From NCBI RefSeq assembly GCF_000422885.1, contig NZ_KE383947.1, positions 1-33,391 of the forward strand: a stretch of 33,391 nt of DNA. Direction: 5' to 3'. This DNA is from Ottowia thiooxydans DSM 14619. GTDB taxonomy: Bacteria > Pseudomonadota > Gammaproteobacteria > Burkholderiales > Burkholderiaceae_C. How positions within the stretch are numbered: position 1 is the stretch's first letter; every line of letters starts with the position of its first letter. A model generated the notes under the pieces. The model did not search any database, had not been told where the DNA came from, and was given only the letters and a program-made list of their open reading frames with translations. Both the position numbers and the translations under genes were made by a program. This document shows positions 16,221 through 24,800 of this stretch, in pieces.

Positions 16221-16870
16221 TGGGGCGAGGTCTATTCATCAGCTTTGAAGGCATTGACGGCGCTGGAAAATCCACGCATGTGGAGGCACTGGCCGATCGC
16301 ATGCGTGCGGCGGGTCGTACCGTAGTCCTCACGCGCGAGCCTGGGGGAACCCCTCTGGCGGAGCAAATTCGCTCTCTGGCACTTCACCAAGCCATGGACC
16401 CGCTGACCGAGGCTTTGCTGATGTTCGCCGCCAGGCGTGACCACTTGCAGCAGGTCATTGAACCCGCGCTTGTACGTGGCGATACCGTGCTCTGCGATCG
16501 CTTCACCGATGCGACGTTCGCTTACCAAGGGGGAGGGCGTGGTTTTGATTGGCAGACGCTGTCCGATCTGGAGCGCATGGTGCAGTCACTTCCTGCATCT
16601 GAAGACGGTTTGGCGCCCGAGTTACGTCAACCGGATTTGACTTTATGGTTTGACTTGGCACCCTCCATTGCCGCCGAACGCCTGGCGGGTGCTCGGTTGC
16701 CGGATCGTTTCGAATCTCAGCCGGTGGCGTTTTTTGAGGCTGTCAGAGCCGGATACGCACGGCGAATGGAAGAAGGTCCGTCTCGGTTTGCTCGTGTGGA
16801 TGCTGATCAAGCGCGCGAAAAAGTATGGGATGACGTTTGCCGGTCCGTACAGACAAGGGGATGGATTTGA
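16217..16870 (+). CDS. tmk: Thymidylate kinase
   Basis: Phosphorylates dTMP to dTDP with ATP, the last committed step to dTTP. The 217-residue product has the P-loop [11 protein letters not shown] (10-20), the D94-R95-F96 substrate motif followed by [13 protein letters not shown], and the LID segment ARLPDRFES. The length matches the family (about 205-215). The start overlaps the mltG stop by 4 bp, and the 3' end overlaps the holB start by 10 bp, so the genes are translationally coupled. The order mltG-tmk-holB is widely conserved in proteobacteria. Confidence 0.97.
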   Translation: MMGRGLFISFEGIDGAGKSTHVEALADRMRAAGRTVVLTREPGGTPLAEQIRSLALHQAMDPLTEALLMFAARRDHLQQVIEPALVRGDTVLCDRFTDATFAYQGGGRGFDWQTLSDLERMVQSLPASEDGLAPELRQPDLTLWFDLAPSIAAERLAGARLPDRFESQPVAFFEAVRAGYARRMEEGPSRFARVDADQAREKVWDDVCRSVQTRGWI

Positions 16871-17868
16871 GCGCTCTAGCTCCCTGGATCTCACGGCAGG
16901 TGGAAACTTTGCTTGCCCAGCGTGGCCACGCCTGGTTGTTGCAGGGGCCTTCTGGCCTGGGCCAGCTCGAACTTGCCGATGCCTTGGTCCGCACATGGCT
17001 GTGCGACGCGCCCACCCCTCAAGGGGCGTGTGGCCAGTGCGTGAGCTGTCACGCCATAGATGTACACACCCACGCTGACCTGGCTGTGCTCATGCCGGAA
17101 ACGGTGATGATTGAGCGCGGCTGGCCATTGTCTGAGAAAGCGCAAGCGGATATTGACGATAAAAAGCGCAAACCCAGCCGCGAGATTCGAGTCGAATCCA
17201 TGCGCGGCGTCATTGAGTTCGCTCAGCGCACCAGCGGCCGTGGCCGCGGTAAGGCGGTGCTGGTGTATCCCGCAGAACGCATGAACCAGGTCACTGCCAA
17301 CGCGCTGCTGAAAACGCTGGAGGAGCCACCAGGAGATGTTCGTTTCGTTCTTGCGAGCGATGCAGCGCACCTCTTGCTGCCTACCATTCGCAGCCGATGC
17401 CTGACCCACGTGATGGTTTGGCCAGAGCATGCCGAAGCCATGGCCTGGTTGACTGGGAACGGGCTATCCGAGCAGGATGCCCAGACCATGCTCCATGCCG
17501 CAGGGGGCCGACCGGCAGCCGCGTTGGCCGCAACAACGGCTGCCGCATCGAATGCGAAATCGTGGAAATTGCTCCCCAAAGCCATGGTGAAGGGGGATGT
17601 GGGCGCTCTGGCAGATGTACCTTTACCTGAGGCCATAGCCCGTTTGCAAAAACTCTGCCATGATGTGATTGCAATGCAAGTAGGGGCTTCTCCCAGGTTC
17701 TTTGCTGCAGCGGACCTGCCCACCCGGCCCTTGGCCATCAGCGCGCTTACCCGGTGGTGGGGGCAGTTGGTGCAATCCGCGCGAAGTGCTGACCACCCGT
17801 TGAATGCAGGTTTGGCAGCGGAGTCTCTCGTCAGCTCGGCTCGCGAAGCCTTAAACTCCAAGAATTGA
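16861..17868 (+). CDS. holB: DNA polymerase III subunit delta'
   Basis: Delta' is the stator of the clamp loader that places the beta clamp on DNA. The 335-residue product has an AAA+ fold with a degenerate P-loop, G29-P-S-G-L-G-Q (no Lys/Thr), as expected because delta' does not hydrolyse ATP. A four-cysteine zinc module is present (Cys48, Cys57, Cys60, Cys63: [11 protein letters not shown]). Other signatures are [20 protein letters not shown] and the SRC motif in [13 protein letters not shown] 16861 is preferred over an upstream TTG at 16837. It sits within the tmk end, directly behind AAGGGG, so spacing is tight. pilZ follows 6 bp after the stop. Confidence 0.94.
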   Translation: MDLSALAPWISRQVETLLAQRGHAWLLQGPSGLGQLELADALVRTWLCDAPTPQGACGQCVSCHAIDVHTHADLAVLMPETVMIERGWPLSEKAQADIDDKKRKPSREIRVESMRGVIEFAQRTSGRGRGKAVLVYPAERMNQVTANALLKTLEEPPGDVRFVLASDAAHLLLPTIRSRCLTHVMVWPEHAEAMAWLTGNGLSEQDAQTMLHAAGGRPAAALAATTAAASNAKSWKLLPKAMVKGDVGALADVPLPEAIARLQKLCHDVIAMQVGASPRFFAAADLPTRPLAISALTRWWGQLVQSARSADHPLNAGLAAESLVSSAREALNSKN

Positions 17869-17874
17869 AAACTT

Positions 17875-18216
17875 ATGGCACGTCCTAGCGTCATCCAGCT
17901 CGCGATCAAGGAAAAAGCAGCCCTGTACGTTGCTTATATCCCCATGTTCACGGAAGGCGGTATCTTCATTCCCACGGCGCGTGAACACCGCCTGGGTGAG
18001 GAAATCTACGTTCTTCTGTCCTTGCCAGATGACCCGCAGCGCTATCCTGTCGCTGGAAAGGTTGCCTGGATCACGCCGGCGGATGCGGCGGGCAATCGGA
18101 CACAAGGCGTTGGTATCCGCTTCCCCAAAGACGAAAAATCCATACAACTCAAAGCCAAGATTGAGGCCATCCTAGGTACATCTCTCACCTCCGAGCGGCC
18201 CACGCAGACGATTTAA
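17875..18216 (+). CDS. pilZ: Type IV pilus PilZ protein
   Basis: The 113-residue product closely follows the founding PilZ of Pseudomonas. It has IQLAIKEKAALYVAYIPMF, then GGIFIPT, LGEEIYVLLSLPDD, VAGKVAWITP and GVGIRFP, ending RPTQTI. PilZ is needed for type IV pilus assembly and twitching through the PilF/PilB pathway. The N-terminal RxxxR and D/NxSxxG motifs that bind cyclic-di-GMP in other PilZ domains are absent, as is typical of this orthologue group. It is therefore probably a protein-interaction module, not a c-di-GMP receptor. Its place directly after holB is the classical one. Confidence 0.94.
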   Translation: MARPSVIQLAIKEKAALYVAYIPMFTEGGIFIPTAREHRLGEEIYVLLSLPDDPQRYPVAGKVAWITPADAAGNRTQGVGIRFPKDEKSIQLKAKIEAILGTSLTSERPTQTI

Positions 18217-18254
18217 GAACCCGCCCACCATTGGGCGAGACGGTTTTAGTTTTC

Positions 18255-19061
18255 ATGTTTACCGATTCACACTGCCATCTCACGTTCCCGGAACTCAGTG
18301 CCGACATGCCGGCACTGCGTGCAGCGATGGCCCAGGCGCAGGTGACCCGCGCGCTTTGCGTTACCACCACCATGGAAGAATTTCCCGAGGTGCACGCACT
18401 GGCCAAGGCGTATGACAATTTCTGGGCCACCGTGGGCGTGCACCCCGACAGCGAAGAGGTTCTTGAACCCTCTGAAAGCGACCTGGTGCAAGCCGCAGGG
18501 CTGGAGCGTGTCGTTGCCATTGGTGAAACCGGGCTCGACTACTATCAGATGGAAGAGCGCAAGGGAGGTCGCACCATTGCTGATATGGAGTGGCAGCGCG
18601 AGCGCTTTCGCACACACATTAGAGCAGCCCAACGCACTCAGCTGCCATTGGTGATCCACACCCGAGCCGCATCGGAAGATACGCTGGCGATTTTGCGTGA
18701 AGAGGGCGAGGGTGCCGGTGCCTCAGCGGCGGGTGGCGTATTTCATTGCTTCACGGAAACGCGGGAAGTCGCCCGGGCCGCACTGGATATGGGCTTTTAC
18801 ATATCCCTCTCTGGCATTGTCACATTCAAGAGTGCCAAGGAGCTGCACGAGGTTTCGCGCATGGTGCCCGACGACCGCCTTCTGATCGAAACTGATTCAC
18901 CTTATCTGGCACCCGTGCCATTTCGAGGCAAGACCAACACGCCCGCCTATGTGCCGTACGTCGCAGCCCGGTTGGCGGAACTGCGCGGCACCAGCGTGGA
19001 CCATATCGCGGCGCTCACCAGCGCCAACTTCACCAGTTTGTTTAGCAAGGTCACTTCATGA
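18255..19061 (+). CDS. tatD: TatD family hydrolase (metal-dependent deoxyribonuclease)
   Basis: The 268-residue TIM-barrel protein has all the usual metal ligands: His6-Cys-His8 in DSHCHL, Glu91 in IGETGLDYY, His135 in VIHTR, His164 in FHCF and Asp214 in IETDSPYLAP. TatD-type enzymes act as 3'-5' exonucleases or deoxyribonucleases, some with D-aminoacyl-tRNA deacylase activity. The frame is open from TTG 18231, but ATG 18255 gives the standard MFTDSHCH start. The stop overlaps the next gene's ATG (19058-19061). The sequence after the LDYY motif has a short insertion (MEERKGGRTIADM), which is common in YcfH/YchF-type members. Confidence 0.93.
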   Translation: MFTDSHCHLTFPELSADMPALRAAMAQAQVTRALCVTTTMEEFPEVHALAKAYDNFWATVGVHPDSEEVLEPSESDLVQAAGLERVVAIGETGLDYYQMEERKGGRTIADMEWQRERFRTHIRAAQRTQLPLVIHTRAASEDTLAILREEGEGAGASAAGGVFHCFTETREVARAALDMGFYISLSGIVTFKSAKELHEVSRMVPDDRLLIETDSPYLAPVPFRGKTNTPAYVPYVAARLAELRGTSVDHIAALTSANFTSLFSKVTS

Positions 19062-19726
19062 TGAAATTTTTTGCCCGCAGCCTCCTGGGCGCGTGGCTTG
19101 CTTTGATGTCTATCGGCGCCTTTGCCAATGACGTGGACTCCTTTGTTCGCGCGATCAAGCAAGACAACGATCTTGCCATGCGTACCCTTTTGGCTAGCGG
19201 CCTTGATCCCAACACCAAAGACGAGCGAGGTCTACCTGGCCTGTATATCGCCTTGCAGGAGGGCTCTTTGAAGGTGGCCCGCATGCTGATCGATTCGCCT
19301 AAGCTCAAGGCCGAATCCCGCAACCCCACGGACGAAAGCCCGTTGATGATGGCCTCTTTCAAGGGGTATCTGGATTTGGCTCAACGCCTCATTCAGAAGG
19401 GTGCTGATGTCAACAAACCAGGTTGGACCCCGCTGCACTACGCAGCGACCAATGGCCAGTTGAAACTGATGGAATTGCTGCTTGAAGAGCACGCTTTCAT
19501 CGACGCCCAATCCCCTAACGGAACCACCCCTCTCATGATGGCAGCTTCCTACGGTGCGCCAGAAGCGGTCAAGCTGCTCATTCAAGCTGGTGCCGATTTG
19601 CAGATGCGCAATCAGAAGGGCCTCACCGCCCTGGATTTCGCCCAAAACGCCGAACGCCCTGACGCCGTAGAACTACTCACCACAGCCTTACGCTCCAGTC
19701 GGCGAACCTCACCCGGAAAGTGGTAA
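19058..19726 (+). CDS. Exported ankyrin-repeat protein
   Basis: The 222-residue product has a signal peptide (1-23, ending MSIGAFA). About five ankyrin repeats follow, for example NPTDESPLMMASFKGYLDLA, PGWTPLHYAATNGQLKLMEL, GTTPLMMAASYGAPEAVKLL and GLTALDFAQN. Ankyrin repeats mediate protein binding, and the signal peptide places it in the periplasm. The partner is unknown. It is the last gene of the mltG-tmk-holB-pilZ-tatD unit, coupled to tatD by a 4-bp overlap. The same arrangement is familiar from Comamonadaceae (recollection). A palindromic extragenic element 54 bp downstream may close the operon. Confidence 0.9.
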   Translation: MMKFFARSLLGAWLALMSIGAFANDVDSFVRAIKQDNDLAMRTLLASGLDPNTKDERGLPGLYIALQEGSLKVARMLIDSPKLKAESRNPTDESPLMMASFKGYLDLAQRLIQKGADVNKPGWTPLHYAATNGQLKLMELLLEEHAFIDAQSPNGTTPLMMAASYGAPEAVKLLIQAGADLQMRNQKGLTALDFAQNAERPDAVELLTTALRSSRRTSPGKW

Positions 19727-19750
19727 TCAGCCCCAACTGACTCCCGCTCC

Positions 19751-19827
19751 CCAAGCGAAAAATGCGGTCGGATTTCACTCCCTCTCCCACTGGGAGAGGG
19801 CGGGGGTGAGGGCAAGCAGCAGTCGAT
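19751..19827 (+). repeat. Extragenic palindromic element, copy 2
   Basis: A 9-bp perfect stem CCCTCTCCC / GGGAGAGGG (19780-19788 and 19792-19800) has a 3-nt loop. It is flanked by GCGAAAAATGCGG on the left and GGGGTGAGGGCAAGCAGCAG on the right. It shares this whole layout with copy 1 (355-440, minus strand) and copy 3 (19889-19954). It lies just after the operon ending at 19726 and could serve as a terminator-like hairpin. Confidence 0.7.
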
Positions 19828-19888
19828 TAAGGCACTGCAGTCGCACGTGACCTTCTGCTCTTGTATCCCCACGGTCAGGGTCCCTCTC

Positions 19889-19954
19889 CCCAAACGAAAA
19901 ACGCGGGCGCTTCTTACACCCTTTCCCCGGGGGAGAGGGCAAGCAGCGGTCGAT
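19889..19954 (+). repeat. Extragenic palindromic element, copy 3
   Basis: CGAAAAACGCGGGCGCTTCT is followed by the stem CCCTTTCCCC / GGGGGAGAGGG (19919-19939) and GCAAGCAGCGGTCGAT. It is aligned with copy 2 about 130 bp upstream, with the internal GGGGTGAG segment missing. A loose half-palindrome CCCTCTCCCC precedes it at 19882-19891. The remainder of the 19727-20058 gap shows no gene. Confidence 0.6.
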
Positions 19955-20058
19955 CAAAGCGACACGCTTGAAAAGTCCCCTCTGCGGGTGCATTCATACG
20001 CGCCACGGCACGCACCCGGCGCCAAACCTTCTCTCTTCGCACGGTCAAAAGAAATCAC

Positions 20059-20847
20059 CTACCCCCCCGAAGCCCGCACCCAATCCGGCGTAAGAATTTC
20101 AAACGAATCCAGCGTATTCATGCGCCGCAGACTCGGTGTTCGCTCCATGCCCACAGTGCGCTCATGGCAAACGGCCAATTTATAGTTCCCCGGCAGATTC
20201 AATTGCCAAAACCGCCAACGACGGGCGTCATCTCCCAGACTCGCGTCCAAACTAAGGCGCACGGTGTCCCTTGAAGGAAAGTCAAAGCTGAAACGATCCA
20301 GCGGGATCGAAAGCCCCATGCCTCTGGCTTTGATGTATGACTCCTTCAAAGTCCAGTAGTCAAAAAACCTGCTGAGCTGCCGCTCCGGTGCCAGCGCGGC
20401 TAGCTCCGCCGCTTCCGTGGGGGAAAAGAAGCGCTCAGCGACTTCAAGCGCAGCTGCCCGTTCCTGCTGCTCCACATCAACTCCCATGGCGAACTCACGA
20501 CACACCCCCAAGACAATCAAGCCACGGGTGTGCGAGAGATTGAAGCAAAGCGTCTTGGCTGCGGAATGTGCGCTTGCTATCTCAGGCCTGCCATAGGCAT
20601 TGGTGTCAAACGTCCAGTCAGCGGGGTTGACATCTGCATAGCGCGACAGCACCGTGCGCACCATGGCGCGCGTGACTAAATAGCGCAAGCGATCGTCCGC
20701 AAAATGAAAACGTGCCTGTTGCTGGCGTTCAGACTCATTCAGCAGATCCAGCAGGCGAGGGGCTTCTTGCGCGAATTCGTCGTAGTAAGCCAACCAGAGA
20801 TCAATGCGATCTCCAAGGGCGGAAGGGCCGGTATCCAGGCTCATCAT
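20059..20847 (-). CDS. 4'-phosphopantetheinyl transferase (Sfp type)
   Basis: Transfers the phosphopantetheine arm of CoA to a conserved Ser of carrier proteins. The 262-residue product has the two Mg/CoA motifs of the Sfp/Gsp group: GVD124VE126 and WTLKES with Glu169, followed by YIKARGMGLSIPLD. NLSHTRGL and the N-terminal FHFADDRLRYLVTR also fit. No polyketide, peptide or fatty-acid synthase gene lies in the window, so the carrier substrate is not evident. The start (ATGATG, 20847) overlaps the stop of the metallophosphoesterase upstream by 4 bp, so the two are co-translated. Confidence 0.9.
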   Translation of the reverse strand: MMSLDTGPSALGDRIDLWLAYYDEFAQEAPRLLDLLNESERQQQARFHFADDRLRYLVTRAMVRTVLSRYADVNPADWTFDTNAYGRPEIASAHSAAKTLCFNLSHTRGLIVLGVCREFAMGVDVEQQERAAALEVAERFFSPTEAAELAALAPERQLSRFFDYWTLKESYIKARGMGLSIPLDRFSFDFPSRDTVRLSLDASLGDDARRWRFWQLNLPGNYKLAVCHERTVGMERTPSLRRMNTLDSFEILTPDWVRASGG

Positions 20848-21647
20848 GGGAGCTCAATTTCCTCGATGCAAAGCAATTGTTTAGAAGTGATCCGGCTTTC
20901 TCTGGGATTACCGAAAGCGTTGTTCACGTAGCGAATGCCATCAATCCATACAGAGCGATTGATGTGGCTATGACCGTACACATGGATCGAAGGTTTCAGT
21001 CTTCGCAAACGCTCTTCAATCCGTGTGCTGCCAAGCACGGGGTCGAGAACGCGAAAGCGCTCATGCACATAGGATGGAATCAGGTCAATGCGCGGCAAAA
21101 AGTGGGAAACAGTAATAAGCTTGCTCGCACCCTCGGTTGAGACAGGAGCGTTGAGTCTGTCGAAATAGGCTGCCACATCGTCCATTGTGAATCCAGCCGG
21201 CCATCGACATGCCCGAAAATCCGTCCACCCGCTGTTCAGTTCTTTGCCCGGCATTCCAAAGGAATAGTCATACCAGCCAAGCAGGGGAACAACGAGCAGT
21301 TCGCCCCTGCGGATTGGCTCCATAAATGCTCCGCAATCAGACACCGTCTTGGCTAGCCGGTTGAACTTGGTAATGGAATCAGTTCCCGGGGGTTCGTCGA
21401 GCACCCACAAATCGTGATTGCCGGGTACGAACAACACTTGCGCAAAACGCGATGTGAGTGCCAGCAGGCACTCTTCAAGTAGGGGTTGTTTGTGGCTGAT
21501 ATCACCAGCCAGGATCAGCATGTCGTCGACATAGTCCGCCCGAGACAATTGCTGAACCCACTCCCTGTTTGGCTCGTAGTCCACATGGAGATCAGATATG
21601 GCGAATATTCGCATGGGTTGATTGTGCAGCTTCCGGGCGGACTTCAT
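20844..21647 (-). CDS. Calcineurin-like metallophosphoesterase
   Basis: The 267-residue product shows the full dinuclear-metal signature: D19-x-H21 (FAISDLH), GD49 in LAGDIS, GNHD (76-79), His in VSHFLP, and GHSH near the C-terminus followed by NRSVWIDGIRYVNN. Family members cleave phosphomonoesters or diesters; the substrate cannot be predicted. A second possible start (Met12, 21614) begins directly at MRIFAISDLH. Upstream, a strong AGGAGA (21663-21668) is spaced for an ATG at 21655 that opens a three-codon frame ending in TGA across the 21647 ATG. Start choice, or coupling, is therefore unusual. It is co-transcribed with the Sfp-type gene. Confidence 0.88.
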   Translation of the reverse strand: MKSARKLHNQPMRIFAISDLHVDYEPNREWVQQLSRADYVDDMLILAGDISHKQPLLEECLLALTSRFAQVLFVPGNHDLWVLDEPPGTDSITKFNRLAKTVSDCGAFMEPIRRGELLVVPLLGWYDYSFGMPGKELNSGWTDFRACRWPAGFTMDDVAAYFDRLNAPVSTEGASKLITVSHFLPRIDLIPSYVHERFRVLDPVLGSTRIEERLRRLKPSIHVYGHSHINRSVWIDGIRYVNNAFGNPRESRITSKQLLCIEEIELP

Positions 21648-21857
21648 TGAATCATGTCAATTTCTCCTGTGGCTCTGTCGTTCTACCCTGGAAGATGGTG
21701 GTGATGGTCTGAGTCATATGGGGATGGGGTTCCTATTGAAATCCCGTAGGCCACAGCTTATTAAGTCTGCGATGTGTGCAGGATTGCCGTGCAGTTAAGG
21801 ATAAGTTGAAATCTAAAGGTTCTAAATTGCTCGCGCAGATGATGAAATCTCAGCCCT

Positions 21858-24137
21858 ATGCGTCGTACCCATTTGAAAAACTCCTCGTTTCTGCAACTGA
21901 ACCCCGTTGCTCTCGCGCTAGTCGGCGTGTTTGCGTTGCCTTCCACCAGTTGGGCCGTGTGTACGCCTGCCAGCCCCGTCACTGTGCCCGGGACTGCGGT
22001 CTCTTGCTCTGGTGCGACTGCCGGGCAATTTTTGATCAATACCCAGAACGTCACACTCACGAACACAGGTACATGGACTGCGACCGGCGCATTGACAGGT
22101 GTGGCTTACGCCACGCACACCACAGGCAGCGGCGTTTCGGTTATCAACCAGGGGAGCATCGACTGGAGCAGTGCCCTTTATGGTGGTTCTGGTACGGGTA
22201 CACGGGCCGTGGCCAATCTGGGCTACAACAACGGGAACAACTTTACTTCTGCATCGTTGCTGAATGAGGCGAGTGCCAATCTCAGTGCAACGATAAGCTC
22301 CACATTGGCGGCTAACCGCCGTATTTCAGGCGCGAGCCTATATGCCCGCCTGGGCTTGGCCAGCGCCACCAACCGAGGCAACATTTCGCTTACCAACAGC
22401 AGTCCCACTGCCTCCAGTGGTAGCAACGGCATAGATGTTCTGGGCAGTGGAGCAACCGCAGTGAACAGCGGTTCTGTACTTGTCACCATGACGGGAGGTG
22501 CATCTGGCTATGGTATTGGCGCTTTGGGCACAGCGGGTGCCGCGCAAGTAACCAATACAGGCAGTGTGACGGTGGACAGCGCGCTTGGTGCTGGCGCAGC
22601 AGTTAGTTTTGCAGTGGCGGCAGGTAGTACGGCCGTTAAAGTTACCAATAGCGGACTACTGGAAATCAAGGGCGCTACCGCTGCATCACCCAACAGAGCC
22701 GTCGTGGAGTTTGACCCCTTCGTAGGCAACACGATTTTCCGGGAGGTAGAAAATCAAGCCGGTGGCGTCATCCGGGCTGACGCCTTCAGTTATGCGGTCA
22801 TCATGAATGGTGCCGACACGGTCAATAACCCGGTCAGCATCAATAACGCCGGCATGATCGAAGGCCCTATCTTGACGCGGGCTGGCGCCGATAGGCTCAT
22901 CCAAACTGCGGGCTCGCTTACCGGATCTATTACTCTGGGCGCTGGTGCAGACACTCTCGAGGCCAGTGGCGGCGCGCTGGCAGGCAGCAGTTTCATGGGG
23001 GAGGGCGACGATTCGCTCACGCTTTCTGGCTCTGTGGATGTTTCGCAGGTGCCCCAGTTCGATGGCGGAATGGGCACCGATCTATTCACGCTGGATGGAC
23101 TCACGTTGCGGGGCTTTACCGGAGCCAATAATCTAACCAATGGCCACAACTTTACGCAGTGGGAAACCATTCACCTGGCGAACGCAGCCACACTGCAACT
23201 GACTGGCGACCTGTTTGAAAGTGGCGCTGCAGCCCAGCTCAATATTGACCCCGCCGCCACGCTTTCTGCAAGCGGAGTGCCGGGCACTTTCACCGTTCAT
23301 GCCAGCGCTGCCAACAATGGCAGCATGACCTTGGCTGATGCAAGCCCTGCGGCCGATGACCGCCTCGTGGTAGCGGGTAATTATGTGGGTGCAAGTGCAA
23401 GCGTAGTGGCGCTGGACGTCGTATTGGAAGGCAGCGCTTCGCCAGCTGATTTATTGGATATTGTTGGCAATACCAGCGGCACCAGTAGCTTGCGCGTGGT
23501 GAACGCGAATGGTCTGGGCGCGGCCACTACGGGTAACGGCATTCTGGTGGTGCAGGTGGGAGGCGTATCAAGCGGTATTTTCACACTGGAGGGTGGCTCC
23601 ATCGCGGTAGGCGATTACGTCTACACCTTGCATCAGGTAGGCAAGAATTGGTATTTGCAATCTGCGTTAATACCACCAAGCATCAGTCTTGTATGCAGCC
23701 CAGATGCCCTGACTGACTCAGTTGGCCAGGTGAGCACCTGTACTCTGACACTCACGCACCCCGCGCCACCGGAAGGCCTGAATGGCAACCTGAATCTGCC
23801 CTCAGCCAATCCGCGCTACAGCACCACCTGCACGCAACCACTTGTTGTGGCGGGCGGTGCTACCTCAGCTGTGTGCACTGTGACCGCGACTCCCAATACA
23901 GTCATGGGAGACGGCGAGGTCACTGCGGACTTGTCCATTGCGCCTGCCACCACGCTTGGCGCCTACGAAGTGGCGGGCGCGCTGCAGAAAGTACTGGTGA
24001 GAGACGATGATGTGGAGTCGACGGTTGCACTCGTTCCAGTACCTGCGTTGGATCGTATTGGGCTGATGTTGCTCGCCCTGGGTTTAGGCGCGATTGGTGC
24101 CTTATGTTCGCGCGGCAAAAGGTCTGTCCGTAAGTAG
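21858..24137 (+). CDS. Autotransporter-passenger-like protein ending in an IPTL-type sorting signal
   Basis: The 759-residue product has a signal peptide (about 1-33, ending STSWA). A long beta-helix-like region (about 60-480) has repeated N-x-G-x-I/V coils (VINQGSIDWSS, ATNRGNISLTN, AVNSGSVLVTM, INNAGMIEG). Residues about 500-602 (DDRLVVAGNYVG ... GNGILVVQVGG ... YVYTLHQVGKNWYLQS) match the autochaperone/linker that precedes the beta-barrel in classical type V autotransporters. No barrel follows. Instead there is a Cys-containing Ig-like domain (about 605-720), then V726-P-V-P-A-L-D, a hydrophobic segment and a basic CSRGKRSVRK end: an IPTL-CTERM-like exosortase signal. No clear Shine-Dalgarno precedes ATG 21858. 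Function: probable surface protein or adhesin; the target is unknown. Confidence 0.85.
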   Translation: MRRTHLKNSSFLQLNPVALALVGVFALPSTSWAVCTPASPVTVPGTAVSCSGATAGQFLINTQNVTLTNTGTWTATGALTGVAYATHTTGSGVSVINQGSIDWSSALYGGSGTGTRAVANLGYNNGNNFTSASLLNEASANLSATISSTLAANRRISGASLYARLGLASATNRGNISLTNSSPTASSGSNGIDVLGSGATAVNSGSVLVTMTGGASGYGIGALGTAGAAQVTNTGSVTVDSALGAGAAVSFAVAAGSTAVKVTNSGLLEIKGATAASPNRAVVEFDPFVGNTIFREVENQAGGVIRADAFSYAVIMNGADTVNNPVSINNAGMIEGPILTRAGADRLIQTAGSLTGSITLGAGADTLEASGGALAGSSFMGEGDDSLTLSGSVDVSQVPQFDGGMGTDLFTLDGLTLRGFTGANNLTNGHNFTQWETIHLANAATLQLTGDLFESGAAAQLNIDPAATLSASGVPGTFTVHASAANNGSMTLADASPAADDRLVVAGNYVGASASVVALDVVLEGSASPADLLDIVGNTSGTSSLRVVNANGLGAATTGNGILVVQVGGVSSGIFTLEGGSIAVGDYVYTLHQVGKNWYLQSALIPPSISLVCSPDALTDSVGQVSTCTLTLTHPAPPEGLNGNLNLPSANPRYSTTCTQPLVVAGGATSAVCTVTATPNTVMGDGEVTADLSIAPATTLGAYEVAGALQKVLVRDDDVESTVALVPVPALDRIGLMLLALGLGAIGALCSRGKRSVRK

Positions 24138-24800
24138 CAGCGTCTGCCTGTAAAGCGGGCAGGACGTGACATCAGATTTCCGGCGGTAAAGCTGAGCTTT
24201 GCTCTGCGTGCGTGGGAAAAATCGCTTCCAGGAGCGCAGTTCCCATAACGAGTCGGAACGCTCTACAGCAGAAGACAGCAAGACCAGTGATGTGCGGACC
24301 AGGACTCTGGCCACGAAAGCGAAGACCAAAAAACCCGGAGGAGACGACCTCCCCAGTTTCGACACCAGGTTACTCAAGCCGCTGGCATCGATGGATCTTC
24401 AACCCGTATTGGGAACTGCTCGGCTAGAGTTCGCTGTGACGCGGATGGCCTCTATATCGCCTGGTTTCAGAAGAATTTTAGAGTGATCTGAATCTGCGGC
24501 AAGGCATTGCCGTAGTACTTTGCCTTGCCTTCAGAGGCAAGTCGAGATTAGTCACGGTTTTACACGATTTTACTAAAACTATCGGATTTGAAATTCCGAT
24601 AAATAACGTTTACCAACAACCTCTTGCAAGCTAATTTCATGTGCATGGGATTACTCTGAAAATCAATGCACGTTAGGCAAAATAGCTACTAATTATTGAT
24701 CTGAGTTAATTCGTTGTTGATAACTATAGATAACTGGAGCAGACTGTAGCCGCCAAGCGTAATAGAAGTATCCATAAAGTCTGCCGGCGGAGGGATATGT
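24138..24800. other. 663-bp intergenic region before the giant gene
   Basis: I see no convincing gene; a 95-codon plus-strand frame (24199-24486) has no recognisable product or ribosome site. Two small perfect hairpins occur: CGGCAA-GGCA-TTGCCG (24497-24512) and CTTGCC-TTCAGA-GGCAAG (24524-24541). From about 24530 to 24780 the DNA is A/T-rich, as expected of a promoter region. TTGATC (24696-24701) and ATAACT (24720-24725) are a weak promoter candidate. GGAGGGA (24789-24795) is a strong ribosome site for ATG 24801. Confidence 0.5.

Noticed and set aside
16861-17868. Missing Walker A lysine in HolB as an unusual loss
   Set aside because: Delta' subunits normally lack a working ATPase site, so this is expected.
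24199-24486. 95-codon plus-strand frame in the gap before the giant gene
   Set aside because: No recognisable domain or Shine-Dalgarno, and the composition is like non-coding DNA.
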